The notes beneath the pieces were generated by a model. It saw nothing but the letters and a program-made list of their open reading frames with translations. It was not told the origin of the DNA and made no database searches. A stretch of DNA of 64,000 bases from Pseudoips prasinana (Eukaryota > Arthropoda > Insecta > Lepidoptera > Nolidae), in assembly GCA_951640165.1 (NCBI GenBank), contig OX621253.1, forward strand, positions 26,445,469 to 26,509,468, given 5' to 3'. This document shows positions 33,255-45,000 of the stretch, one piece after another. The stretch's first letter is position 1. Each line of letters starts with the position of its first letter. Position numbers and translations under genes: made by a program.

Positions 33255-35103
33255 TTGCATAAGTTGTTAAAAATGCTATGCAATAGCTTTACCGCGGCAT
33301 TTTTGGTTCTTCTGTTTTTGACTGAGCTCCACGTTTTTCGACAGCATTATTTTAATATCTATCACCAACACAAAAAATATCGAGAAATAATCGACAATTT
33401 GAAACCAAACGAAGTAGCTTTAATAATAGATTTTTCAGAAAATTACTGTTGCAAGCTTAATGCAGAAATACAGGCTCTACATTTTGGGGCATCAAAAGGC
33501 CAAATTAGAATTCACACAGGAATGCCATATTTACATAATAAAAAAAACCCTTTTGCATCCTTATCTGATTGTAACGTCCATGACCCTGAAGCAATCAGAG
33601 CGCACATAGAACCAGTTATTGAATTATTAATAAAATTAAATCCGGACATAGATATCATTCACTTTTTTTCAGATGGTCCAAGTACTCAGTACAAACAAAA
33701 AAAATTTTTACTAGATGACAGAGTTATGCAAAAAATACTTGGACATTCGGTACTTGGACATTTTTTGAGGCTGCTCACGGGAAGGGCGCTGCCGATGGAG
33801 TAGGTGTTGCTGTAAAAGACTGCTCGACCAAAATGTAACCTGTGGCAATGACGTTACCTGTGCCGATGACGCTATATCAATTTTAAATGAAGAATCATCC
33901 GTTAAAATATTTTCTATTCCCGAATCTTTTATTCGTCATGCCCAAAATGAGATACCTGATGACTTAGAACCAATACCAGGTACTAATAGATTACACCAAG
34001 TTACTTACCATGTCCCTTCATCAACCCTACGGTACCGCGATGTCAGCTGTTTCTGTGAATCATCCTTGCCAAGAGGAAATTGTGGATGTTACAACCCGAA
34101 AACTCACTCCTTAAAAAAAGATACTGTTTAAAGGAGAATGCTACAAGGAACATTAAAAAACAAAAAATAGGCAATAGGGCAAACAAAAAATCAAAAACAC
34201 AGACTCTACTACTTCAACTGACTCTCATATTACATACGCCGAATCTGATAACAGCTATGCTTTTGAGGACGAACAATTTTTAACTAATGATAGCTACAAT
34301 AACAATTATTTTTCAAATACAGTAACAAAACTTTCAGATGTTAAAAAATACAGCAGAAAATAAAGCATACTTTGATTTTTCCAGCTTCTTAAGTCTCGAA
34401 TAGATTGTACCACAAGTGAATATTGATTTAAAGCAAACTACTCCTCAAAAAAAGCCTATGAAGAATAAAATAAAAGAAGTGGAAGATACTTAGAGCTTCA
34501 AGAAAATGTGCAAAAAGGAAAATAAATAACAGTCCTTAGTGAAAAGCATCAAAAAGAGAAAACAAATTTGCAGGAATTTCAAAATTATGAAGACGACGCG
34601 ATACATGCTGATCGTACGATCTGTTGATCTGTTAAATTGTGCAGTAAATATGCAGGAAGCTGGACGAAATTTTTTTACAGATAAAAAGTTGTCACCTGCT
34701 TTAGATGAAGTCAACAACGAAACGGTATTGTTAGATGATTTGCAAGAAGAAACGGAATTCATAAATAAAACTATGGATGCAATTAATTTGGAGAATATAG
34801 ATATTAGTAAGATGCCACTCCTTTATACTGATGATCCTTTGGCTATTTGTGAAGAAGTTGAAATTTCAACAAGTCCCAATAAAGTAGATAATTCTAAAAT
34901 GAATCAGGTCCATGTGAAAGAACTTAAAGTCCCTCTACGTCGATGATTCACAATGAAAATATATCCTCGACGAAAACGAAAAAGAAGAATATAGTTATAT
35001 TAAGCAATGAAAGAGTGTATTTTCCAGAAAATGTATCATTACCTAAGAAGAAAAACGAAAACAAGCGACCAAAGAAAAATTATTATGATAATGAAATTAA
35101 ATG
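33255..35103 (+). pseudogene. Uncharacterised arthropod family, RNase H-like motifs
   Basis: The frame 33255-33803 contains HQHKKYREIIDNLKPNEVALIIDFSENYCCK (first acidic motif), HFGASKGQIRIHTGMPYLH and DIDIIHFFSDGPSTQYKQKKF (second). The next motif, WTFFEAAHGKGAADGVGVAVKD (33753-33818), is one frame away, beyond a 15-bp tandem duplication (TACTTGGACATT at 33736 and 33751). From 33834 sense continues as DVTCADDAISILNEES...RYRDVSCFCESSLPRGNCGCYNP, a Cys-rich block, and after more frame changes to a basic C terminus ending NYYDNEIK-stop at 35103. I know this series from unnamed insect and cnidarian proteins. A DDE-type nuclease role is inference. Confidence 0.6.
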
Positions 35104-36300
35104 AAATAATATAATCATTTTAATATAATTTTTCGGGTGAAACAGCGCAAGTAAGCAACTGATTTTTATAAAAATAAATAAATGCCATATTATTAGGTTA
35201 CCTATGCTTAAAGTTCCCCTATTATGTTACTGATAGAATATTAAATAAAAATAGGTGTTATTAAAATTAACATACTATGAAAATGAACCTCAAGCTGATT
35301 AAAAATAGTTTAAATAAATATTATAGTATGTTAAATAATACTAATTATAATATTCAGAAGCAATAAAAGTTCAGTTATTAGACTCATTTATATACTCAAC
35401 ATACGTATATTCTTTAATAAAAGTTATTCTTTGTAAAGTATTTTGTTTCAATCTGAATGCTTCCTAATTTTTCCGTGAGTTACATTTTGGTACATATGAG
35501 TAACGTTACCAACTGGATTTCACGTGAGTTGCGGTTGATTATTTTGACTTCTACCCTAATACATACACTGATTTTTTTAGTTTAACATGTATATGCATTG
35601 TTATTTACTAAATTAGTTAACCAATTCTGAGAGAACTTTTTGGTCATACTACTACGCACGCAACGCACACAGTCGCACAAGCGGTCCGCGCCGCCGGCGC
35701 CGCGCCGCTCGACTCGATACAAGATTGCATCTTGCCATAACCAGCCAAAGTCCTCACTATTACGGTATACTGAACATCAGTGTGCATTAAAATATTGGAA
35801 AGACATTGCGCGCAAAAGAATATTTGATAAAATTACGTAACTTCTTTCCACTAATACCCGCGCGTGATTGTGGCTATCTCGCTCTATCCTGGGCTTTTAG
35901 TTTGCAGGAGAAAGGGAACGAAAGTAAGTAGGTGGTTTATCGGTGTCTTTTGTCCAGTTTCTGTAAGTGTGTGCGTGCGGTCAAATCGCTAAGTTTACAA
36001 TGCATTTATATAGACCTTAACGTTCTTGGAATAAAGTTTGTTTTTCTTTATTTTGTGTTGAATGATGGAATTTGTATGAATACAAATAAAACTGCGATTT
36101 TAAGTCTTACTACTTAGACTTACTGTCCATTTCAATTAGTTTAGACTGTACAGGGTTAATATGACAATAATTTCCGTAGTTTTAATTATTTTTGGGATAA
36201 AAAATTACCTATATTAAAAACTATATAAATCGATTCAGTAAACGATTCTGAACAAACTATTTTCAGGATGTGCGTTAATTAAGTTACATGTCCTCATCAT
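35104..36300. other. Long AT-rich spacer with one G+C-rich island
   Basis: No gene recognised. 35650-35720 is a short G+C-rich stretch (CGCGCCGCCGGCGCCGCGCCG) of unknown origin. Short open frames at 35640, 35932 and elsewhere show no motifs. Confidence 0.5.
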
Positions 36301-36341
36301 CTGCGGGTGAACACGCTACCGCTAGACCAACGAGGCAGTCT
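36301..36341 (-). repeat. tRNA-derived SINE head (A box)
   Basis: On the minus strand GACTGCCTCGTTGGTCTAGC then GGTAGCGTGTTCACCCGCAG: TGGTCTAGCGG fits a Pol III A box, and the GCCTCGTTGGTCTAG start is typical of lepidopteran SINEs. No B box follows, so it is a short 5' fragment, not a tRNA gene. Confidence 0.55.
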
Positions 36342-36667
36342 GTTATATATATATTACTATTAAAAGAGTTACAAGTAGTTACATGTTGTATAACACCTCA
36401 ATCATACATTAAGTATGATGCTTTGCTGTTGGTTAACGGTGTAATGTAACCTTATCTATAACAATCAACATTTTAGAGCTGGGCGTATCTGGCCATGTCT
36501 TTATATATTCTTAATATTATCTAACACATGCATGTGATTCTAATATTTGAACTTATTGTATTAAATAATGCGAAATTTTTTGTTTCATTACTTTCTATTC
36601 TACCTATACTTACCTTCATTTTTCATAAGAAAATTGTTAATATTGTATTATGCTGTTCATTCCGCAT
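36342..36667. other. Spacer, nothing recognised
   Basis: AT-rich; a short imperfect ATCATAC/GTATGAT hairpin near 36400. Confidence 0.4.
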
Positions 36668-36682
36668 ACTGTTACTTTTACC

Positions 36683-36710
36683 GTTTACGGAGTGTATATA
36701 CTCCGTAAAC
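36683..36710. repeat. Fold-back, 11-bp arms, in the Harbinger-C left terminus
   Basis: GTTTACGGAGT at 36683-36693 and its complement at 36700-36710 flank GTATAT. The right terminus lacks the stem's second arm: it goes from CCGTTTA almost directly to TTTACACGGG. So the left end has gained about 22 bp including an inverted copy of its own sequence. Confidence 0.75.
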
Positions 36711-37132
36711 CCTCTTTTTACACGGGTGACTAAAGCCGCACGATTTTTGCCGCGCGGCGTAAATCGACCATCTAAATGGCAATTCGGCTAAGAGCCTGCG
36801 CGCACTAGCGATTTAAGTTGGCCGATAGTTTGATCGGTCAGAGGATCAGTATAGAGTTATATGGCAGTGTGCGCACTTGAAGATTAAAAGTTGTACGACC
36901 GAACTATCGTATCCGACTGCCCGATCCCTATTCGATCAAACTATTGAACGACTATCGGCCGATTGCATATGTGCATGAAGTTGTATGCGAGTGCGCGCAT
37001 TACATTCAACTAAACTGTCGCTCGACTATCGACCGATGGCACAGTCAGTATGACGCAGTATGTGTGTGCGCGCACTTGTCAGTCGATCCGATTCATAGCG
37101 CGGGAGATACGTAGGCGACGAGTAGGCACACA

Positions 37133-39052
37133 ATGTCATTGATATCGAGTGTGGAAACTACGAAATTAATCGAAGAAGTAGAGAAGCGGCCGGCTTTGTA
37201 TAAAAAATCTCTAAAGGAATATGCTGACGCCAATTTGAAAAAATCATTATGGGAAGAAGTTTGCGAGGCAGTTGTACCAAACTGGTTGGAACTCACTAGT
37301 GAAAAAAGAAGAAAACAAGGTAAGTAATAAAATTGTATTTATTTACGTTTAAACACATTATAATTAGGTTAGGTTTAGGAAGATTATGAAATGAGTGTAG
37401 ATAAATGATATTTACACTTTATCATATTGAAATGGAACACTGCCCTGTGGGGTAACAAAGTATGATGATAGATATTGCCGAACATTCAACCCACTTATGT
37501 TATTAGTAACACCACTCATGTTATTCCTTGTTCTAAAGTTAGACAAGGGACACTCATAAAACGTATCTTGAATTTGGATTCCATCTTTAACACGAACGTA
37601 ATTGTGTAAGATACAACACGCTTTTATTATTTGTACACAGAAATTTATATTTACATCAATTGGCCGGTGAAAAATACGCCATTTATTGGCCAAAATTCCA
37701 AATGTACATTCAACAATTCGACGCGCTCTAGTGTGCCGGTAATTGAAAATTCGTTTGGTATAGTTCAAATTTCTTTTTGCATATGGCCGTAAAATTTTGC
37801 TTGAAAGTCCGAACGCTTCATCACCAACCACATAAAATGGGATAACCCTTCCGTTTTCATCATTAGGAAGATGTCTTCCGTCTGGAATATCTAGTTGATT
37901 GGCTATTAGTCGTTTACCCATATTAGATGATTTAAATATTTCTGAATCGCTTGAAGTACCAAACGCTCCCACATCAATAGATACAAATTTATAGTCTGCG
38001 TCAGTCCACGCCATTAATACGCACGAAAAAAACTTTTTATAATTATAAAATGAAGATCCGGAATGCTGTGGTTTAACCATTCGGATATGTTTGCCATCAA
38101 TTGCTCCTATCACGTTTGGGAAATTCGTTCGTTGATAAAATTCATCTGCAATTTGAATCCAGTCCTCTTCTTGCTTGTTAGCCATGTATAAGGGTTGAAG
38201 AGCGTTCCACAGCTGTTCACACGTATCCAGTACGATTTCTCTTATTGTAGTAACGCCAAGAAGGTAATCATCGGATAGTACGTAAAAACTGCTTCCTGTG
38301 GCTAAATATCTGTAAATAATAGTAACAACATTATTTCTTAATTTGTTTCAGGTCATGAGGTGCAAAAAAAATGGATAAATTTGAGAACTTGTTTCAAAAG
38401 GGAACTTAATGCACAGAAAAATTTAAAATCTGGTCAAGCTGCCAAGAACAGACGCGAATACGTTTATTTCCAACAATTACTATTTCTTTTGCCGTCTGTT
38501 CAATCGAGGCCCACAGAAAGCAATATTGATTTGACGACGACTACAGATGCAGAAGATGATACGGAGGATAACGTCATTGTCAGACGAACAGCAACATCCA
38601 CCCCAAGAAAGAGAAAAGTAAATAAAACCACATCAAACTCAGAAGTCGATGAAGCATTATTAAATGCACTGAAGAATACCGAAGCGGATGAAGATTATAA
38701 CTTTGCCATGTCTATTGTTCCTTCGTTAAGAGAACTATCTGCAGATGAGAAATTGGAAGCAAAAATACAAATTTTGTCAGTTTTCAAACAAATCAGAAAC
38801 ATGAGACAACAGAATTTTAATTTACAACAGTCCACACACTTCCATATATTTCCTCCTAATATGCAGACAAGTCGAAATCCAGAACAAAATCAACAACCAG
38901 GTCATTCCAGTGATAAGTCACAGTCACAAGCCTATTTCAATCCAGTGCAAAGTCCACAACCACGTCATTCCATAGATAGCCAGTCTAGTGACACGGCTCA
39001 GTCGTACTTGTCCAGTTTTACTCCTTCTCCACAGAACCTGTTTGATTTGTAA
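37133..39052 (+). CDS. Harbinger-B MADF partner protein, two exons, intact
   Basis: Join of 37133-37319 and 38352-39052, 888 nt, 295 residues. Exon 1: MSLISSVETTKLIEEVEKRPALYKKSLKEYADANLKKSLWEEV..., ending KRRKQ-G at a GTAAGT donor; exon 2 follows TTTGTTTCAG and continues HEVQKKWINLRTCFKRELNA. Together they form one MADF domain (residues about 7-95). After an acidic linker and KRKVNKTT, a BESS-like helix follows (LLNALKNTEADEDYNFAMSIVPSLRELSADEKLEAKIQILSV); the tail is Gln/Ser-rich. In known Harbingers the partner carries the transposase to the nucleus and the terminal repeats. Its intron encloses exon 2 of the opposite-strand transposase. Confidence 0.88.
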
Positions 39053-39498
39053 TATACTATGCGGAGACTAAAAAAAGGAAATAAATGATAATTACTTGAT
39101 GATGATCATTACCAATTACTAAGTGTTGTTTGTAGCAAAATTTGTAATTTTCTATTAAAAGATAATAAAAATGTTAACTATGCAAACTGTTTTGTTACTT
39201 ACCTTAACGTCACGCTTAGTCTCTCCTCCACAGGAACAGCAAGGCGTAGCCGTGTATCTTCTTTTTTTATTAGTGGTCCGACGATAGATACAAGCTCTTC
39301 AAAACTTCGTACACTCATTCTATAATAGTCGAAAAATTTTTTCGGAAAATTTAATAGTTTATGATGGCGTGTATAAAACTTTCCATGTATGAATCTATCA
39401 CTATTCAATGGATGAACCCAAAACTGATTAGATTTTCTTTTTTTTATTTTTCTCCTCCTTGCTAATATTGCACATATTACTACTGATTTCGGAATCAT
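37412..39498 (-). CDS. Harbinger-B transposase, two exons, intact
   Basis: Join of 39498-39203 and 38309-37412 on the minus strand, 1,194 nt, 397 residues. Exon 1: MIPKSVVICAILARRRK, RIGSNQFWVHPLN-like block, DYYRMSVRSFEELVSIVGPLI, ending VPVEERLSVTL-R at GTAAGT. Exon 2 follows TTATTTACAG: YLATGSSFYVLSDDYLLGVTTI. Catalytic triad: NVIGAIDGKHIRM (first Asp), VSIDVGAFGTSSDSEIF (second) and YVVGDEAFGLS (third), then RRIVECTFGILANKWRIF and CCILHNYVR, all typical of DDE_4 Harbinger transposases of this group. Its intron (39202-38310) contains exon 2 of the MADF gene. Inserts at TWA targets. Confidence 0.9.
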
Positions 39499-40121
39499 TT
39501 CAGTCTGTCTCCTCGACTACAAATAGAATGTCAGCCGAATTCAATCGTGTAGTGCGCGCACCACCACGAGACTGAACTATCGAGCGACAGTTTGAGCATA
39601 ATCGTTATACGATTGCGACTGAACTATCGGCCAACTTTAATCGCTAGTGCGCGCAGGCCTTAAGTTGCAAGTGACTAAAGCCGCAAGCCCCAAAGTTGGG
39701 TAGCATCCGACTTTGGCCGCGCGGCAACCGGCCGCATGCGACTGGTGACTAAAATCGACCGTGTAAACGATCAGTTGCTGGCGATCGCCCGCCGCATGAA
39801 GGTGTTTCGCGCACGCACGTGTATTTATTTACTACAGCTTTTCTGTGTACATGTATACAACCATGAATAAAAATAACACCATACAGTTTTTGGAATGCTA
39901 TGAAATGCATCCATGCTTATGGAACCCAAGAGAACAAGATTACAGGAACAATAATGTATGTTTAGCTGCTCTTAAATCTATTATTCAAGAAATGCGTTTG
40001 TCCATAACAGTTGAAGAGCTTAAATTGAAGATAAAAAATATCAGAATCACGTATAATAGAGAGGGCAGTAAGGTAGCAAAGTCAAAGAAGAGTGGCGCGG
40101 GAAAGGATGATGTATACAGAC

Positions 40122-40255
40122 TGTAGTATGTAAGTTAGACATAAGTATGTATCACCCTTTCCTATTAATATAAAGCATGTTTACTTATTAATAAAGAGTG
40201 AGTTATTATCCAGCAGTCAGAGCGTTTCATTGATATATCATCGCCCAACCTTACA
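40122..40255 (+). repeat. Gypsy 5' LTR
   Basis: Begins TGTAGTATGTAAG, ends CAACCTTACA, holds AATAAAG near 40189. 134 bp, very short for a gypsy LTR. Confidence 0.95.
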
Positions 40256-40271
40256 TGGCGACCCTGCCATG
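40256..40271 (+). promoter_or_regulatory. Gypsy primer-binding site
   Basis: TGGCGACCCTGCC directly after the LTR. TGGCGACC is the start of sites paired to a tRNA 3' end, probably tRNA-Arg or tRNA-Ser; the tRNA was not determined. Confidence 0.7.
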
Positions 40272-40828
40272 TTTGGTATTTGAGGCATCGGGTCGCACTT
40301 CGGTCATCATGTGGACATTTTACGAATTTGGTTCTGAGACTACATTACGTGATTAAAGACTCATTTTTTTTTATCTTCATAAATGTGCAATTCTAATACA
40401 CCAAAAAGAGAAGATGTTATCATCAATCAAAATGGCATTGGGACTTCTAATTCGGCCAGTACTGAACAACTACAATTTCATCTATCGGCGATCAGCATAA
40501 TTATCGATGAAAGAATCATTCGCCAATCTTTGAGGAGAACATTTACCCGGCGCGGGCGTCGAGGAGCTTCAGATGTAACCAGATGTTCAACGTGTGCCAG
40601 AACAAAGCCTACCCAGTGCATGGACGATTTCGAGCTAAAACCGAGTGGATAAGAACTGAGAGCTGTAATAAGTGCCACTAAGTGTTAAAAAGTGTGTACA
40701 AAATTTGTGTTTTGCTGTGCGCATAAACGTAACTCAACGAGGAACGTACGTCTCCCAATGGTAACCGATTTATGTAACTTTTATTTGTATGTTAAGTATA
40801 TTATCCTTTTTAGTTAAGATGACATATT

Positions 40829-42013
40829 ATGGCCCAAGAACTTAGCAATGTATATGAGAAGTTAAGAGTAATTAAAGAGAATTTAACTAAGTTGAGTTAT
40901 GACAAAAGAACGCCTGAACGATTAAAAGAAAAGTTCAATGAGGCAACTGTTGCGTATAATAGTTACACCGTTTTATTTTCAAGTTTAAAAAATCAAATAG
41001 AAAAGAAAGAATTAAGTGCCGAAAGTTTGTCATTAATTAAATCTTATAGTGATAGGATTAAAGAATTATATTTAGAGATTAAGGAATTTTGTCATAAATC
41101 ACATGTACGTGTATCTGATAAGTCTAGTAGCGAAACATTTGGTATGACAACAAATAACGGAAAGGACTCCAAAATGGAATTTAATTTAAAAACAGCTTTA
41201 AGTTTGTTACCAGTCATGAACGATGAATCATCAACGACGAGACAATTAATTGACGGAATTGACTATTATAGTTCTATTTTGAATGGTCAACAATGTAGGT
41301 AAATTAAATTTGATAAACTTTGTTTTAAAGAGTCGTCTTTCTCAATCCGCGAAGTTGAAACTTAATACTAGTTATACAACCGTAGATCCATTATTAGCTG
41401 ATATGCGTACGATTCTTTTACCTAAAAAGAGTTCCGTAGCTTTACAAAATAAACTACAATCTGTTCGGCAAGATGGAAAATCAATTGATGATTACGGCAA
41501 AGAATTGACCGAAATATTCATGGATCTAAACGTTTTGCCGACGGGTTGCGCAATAGGCGTCTTAGCACTATAATAGCTGCACGAAATTTTGACTCATTGA
41601 AGGACGCGGTACAGGCAGCGGTAGATGAGGAAATTGCGTTGCCGTCTCAGTCTGGAGATATTTTAACGTATAATAAAAAGCGTAACAACTATCATAAACC
41701 TACGTATTACAGAGGTAACTTTAATGCTGGGACTACTCGCCAGTTTCGAGGTGCTTCTACATATAATAACTTTAGCAGACCAACCATGCACCGTGGTGCT
41801 ACGTTCTACCGAGGCCGTGGTCGTGCCTTCGAGAATCAAGTACGAGGTCCGTCAACATCGTACCGAGGTAAGTACTCGAACTATAATAATAGGTACAATA
41901 ATAATTATAGGGGTCATCGAGGGACACGTCAATATCCAAATATTCGTGTATTGAACGATGAACCCACTAATGACAATTCGCCTGTGGAACAAAGCAAATT
42001 TTTTCGTGAATAA
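40829..42013 (+). pseudogene. Gypsy gag, internally damaged
   Basis: Three overlapping frames: 40829-41302 (MAQELSNVYEKLRVIKENL..., a helical N-terminal region), about 41295-41535 (LINFVLKSRLSQSAKLKL ... LPKKSSVALQNKLQ ... IDDYGKELTEIFMDL) and about 41537-42013 (FADGLRNRRLSTIIAARNF, DAVQAAVDEE). Relatives have roughly 20-30 more residues between IFMDL and FADGLR, so a small deletion lies near 41530; another slip lies near 41295. The C-terminal third is Arg/Gly/Tyr/Asn-rich (YRGKYSNYNNRYNNNYRGHRG) and has no CCHC zinc knuckle, a feature of mdg1-like gag. It overlaps pol by up to 56 bases in another frame. Confidence 0.8.
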
Positions 42014-45000
42014 TGATTTCATTTGTGCAAACGATAGTACTTGTTGCATTGATTTATATGTAGATAAATATAACTATTCATTTCTAATAGACACCGGCGC
42101 AACCATCTGTGCTATTAAATATAGACATGTTGTTGGATTAAACATTCCACTCCATACAGAGACCATTACAATAAACGGAATAGGCGGTTCAATAGAAGCA
42201 ATCGGATACGTTTATTTAACACTTAGTAACTGTTATGATCCGCCAGGTCATTCATTCGAACATAAGTTTTATGTTTTTAATTCCTTGCCATGTAAGGCAC
42301 ATGCTATTTTAGGACAAGATTTTCTTTCCAAATTTAATGCTATTTTAAATCTTAATTGTTCTACTTTGACACTAAATAATAACATTATTTTACCTTTAAG
42401 ATCGAGTTCCCATTGTTTTATTTTACCGCCAAGATCAGAATCGATACATTATATACAAACTACGTTTACAGAAGAATGTCTAGTTTGTTCCTCGGAATTA
42501 CAGGAGGAAGTATTTCTGGCTAGTACGTTAGTAAAGCCTACAAATGGCTTGATACCTATTTTGGTTTTAAATACAAGCGACAAGGAGGTTTCCCTTGACA
42601 ATATTCAACCGACCATACAGAATGTTAGCGAATATAATGTGTGTAGTTTTAATCAATGTAAAATTGTCAATTCGAATCGTGTAAAAAAATTATTTAGCTT
42701 ATTAAATTTAAAACATTTGAATGCTGAAGAGCAAGTAACTATTGAAAACATATGTGCAAAATTTTCAGATGTATTTTTATTACCAGGAGACCAGTTAACC
42801 ACAACAAACATTTATAAACACCAAATTAATTTAAAACCTAATACTCAGCCTGTATTTAGTAAACCCTATAGAATTCCATATTCCCAAAAACGTGAAGTAA
42901 ATGATCAGATTAGTGATATGTTACGAGAAGGCATAATTGAGCCATGCCAGTCTGAATGGTCTAGCCCATTGTTACTGGTTCCGAAAAAAATAGATAGTTT
43001 AGGCAATAGGAAGTGGCGATTGGTAATTGACTACAGAAAATTAAACAATAACATCCAAGACGATAAATTTCCCCTCCCTAATATAACCGAAATTTTGGAT
43101 TCTCTTTCAGGAGCTATATACTTTTCTACGCTTGACCTTTCTAGCGGGTACTACCAATGTGACCTTGACCCCGAAAGTCGAAAATATACAGCATTTTGTT
43201 CGGGTCAATATAAAATTGCAAATAACAGTAACACAGACAATAATTGTACTGCTTCCGTTTCAGGCCAATATCAGATGACAAGAATGCCTATGGGGTTGAA
43301 AACAAGCCCTAATGCATTTTCAAAAATGATGACTGTTGCCATGTCAGGGTTAATTTTCGAGAAATGCCTAGTTTATTTAGATGACCTTGTCGTTTTTGGA
43401 AAGTCCTTAGAAGGACACGCTAAAAATCTCATTGATGTTTTTACTCGATTACGTCAGGTCAATTTAAAATTAAATCCCCTTAAATGTAATTTCCTTAAAA
43501 AAGACATTTTATATTTAGGACATATCATATCCGGTGAAGGTGTTCTACCTGACCCTCAAAAAATTCAAGCGTTGAACAATTGGCCAGTTCCAAACAATGT
43601 AGAAGAATTGATAAGATTTGTAGCGTTTGCGAACTATTATAGGAAATTTATCAAAAATTTTGCGTTTATAGCGTATCCACTTACGCGCTTAACTAAGAAA
43701 AATACGCCATTTATATGGGACGAAAAATGTCAGAATGCATTTTTAAAGTTAAAATCTATTATATCTTCACCTCCCATACTTCAATATCCGGATTTTTCGA
43801 CAGACCATAAGTTTATATTACAAACGGATGCTTCGCAACATTCATTGGGCGCCGTCTTATGTAACGAAAATAATAAACCTATAGCGTTTGCAAGCAGAAA
43901 CCTCAATAAAGCTGAACTTAACTACCCCACAGTGGAAAAAGAGCTGTTAGCAATAGTTTGGGCTGTGAAGCATTTTCGCCCTTATTTATATGGTAGGACT
44001 TTTATTATTCAAACCGATCATAAACCACTTATTTATTTATTTACAATGCGAGATCCCTCTAGTCGTCTCATGAAATTTAGACTTTTACTTGAAGAATATG
44101 ATTTCATCATAAAGTACATAAAAGGATCAGATAATATTATAGCTGACTCAATGTCACGCCTACCTATTACATCGACAGACTTAAAAACTATGCATGAAAG
44201 CATTATCTCTGTTATGACACGTGCACAACGTAAAAAACAATTAGACCTTCAGGATTCTCCGAGTGCTATGGTTCCTACTGACGATTGGCCTGCGCAACCA
44301 AAAGTTGTAGAAATTCATAGTAAACCGAGAAATTCTGTAGAACTAAAATTTATTGGTAAATATAAACTAAAAAGCTTACGTAAGTCTAATGAAATTGAAT
44401 TAGAGAATAAAGTGTTTTGTTATTCGTCATCTAGAATGACTTTGTTTATAAATCCAGTATCCCAATCACAACTGACGCCAGCCGCTTTTGTGAGGGAACT
44501 GAGATATTTTTGCGAGAAAATAAATGTACTTGAATTAATTTTCATAAGATGTAAAATGTATGACGAATTTATAGAAAAAATAATTAAAGAAATTAAGAAT
44601 TACACTAATTGGTCCGGACCGCGATTGTGTATATTAAACAATGTTGAAATAATTGACAACAAAGACGACCAAAAAGTAATATTAAATGATTTTCATCTTC
44701 TACCAACTAGTGGCCACGCTGGTATAAGACGAATGTATAAAAATATCAAGAAATATTACTTTTGGCCAGGTCTTGAACGCGATGTTAAGGAATTTATTAA
44801 GAAATGTGAGAAGTGCCAAAAGCAGAAACATAATTCTCATTATATTAAAGAACCTATGGTAATAACAACTACTGCGAATTCTTCAATGGAAAAAATTTTC
44901 CTTGACGTAGTAGGTCCATTAGATAAGGATGACTACAACTATTCGTATATACTGACTATCCAATGCGAATTAAGTAAATACGTAGAGGCATATCCTATGT

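Larger units (their letters stand above)
36792..39660. mobile_element. Harbinger-B, apparently complete
   Basis: TAA at 36789-36791 and 39661-39663. TIRs of about 42 bp: GCCTGCGCGCACTAGCGATT then T/A then AAGTTGGCCGATAGTT; the outermost two bases differ (GA against AG). CTATCGRCCGAT-type subterminal motifs recur at both ends. Length 2,869 bp. Both genes are open across their inferred splice sites, so the copy could be autonomous. It interrupts the left subterminal region of Harbinger-C. Confidence 0.9.

Noticed and set aside
36301..36341. Possible tRNA gene
   Set aside because: There is an A box but no B box and no cloverleaf; it fits the head of a tRNA-derived SINE.
36668..39775. Separate MITE with TTTACACGG ends around Harbinger-B
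   Set aside because: CCGTGTAAA at about 39762-39770 could pair with TTTACACGG at 36718, but the left part also matches the far right end of Harbinger-C (53500-53536), which explains more. The MITE reading is not excluded.
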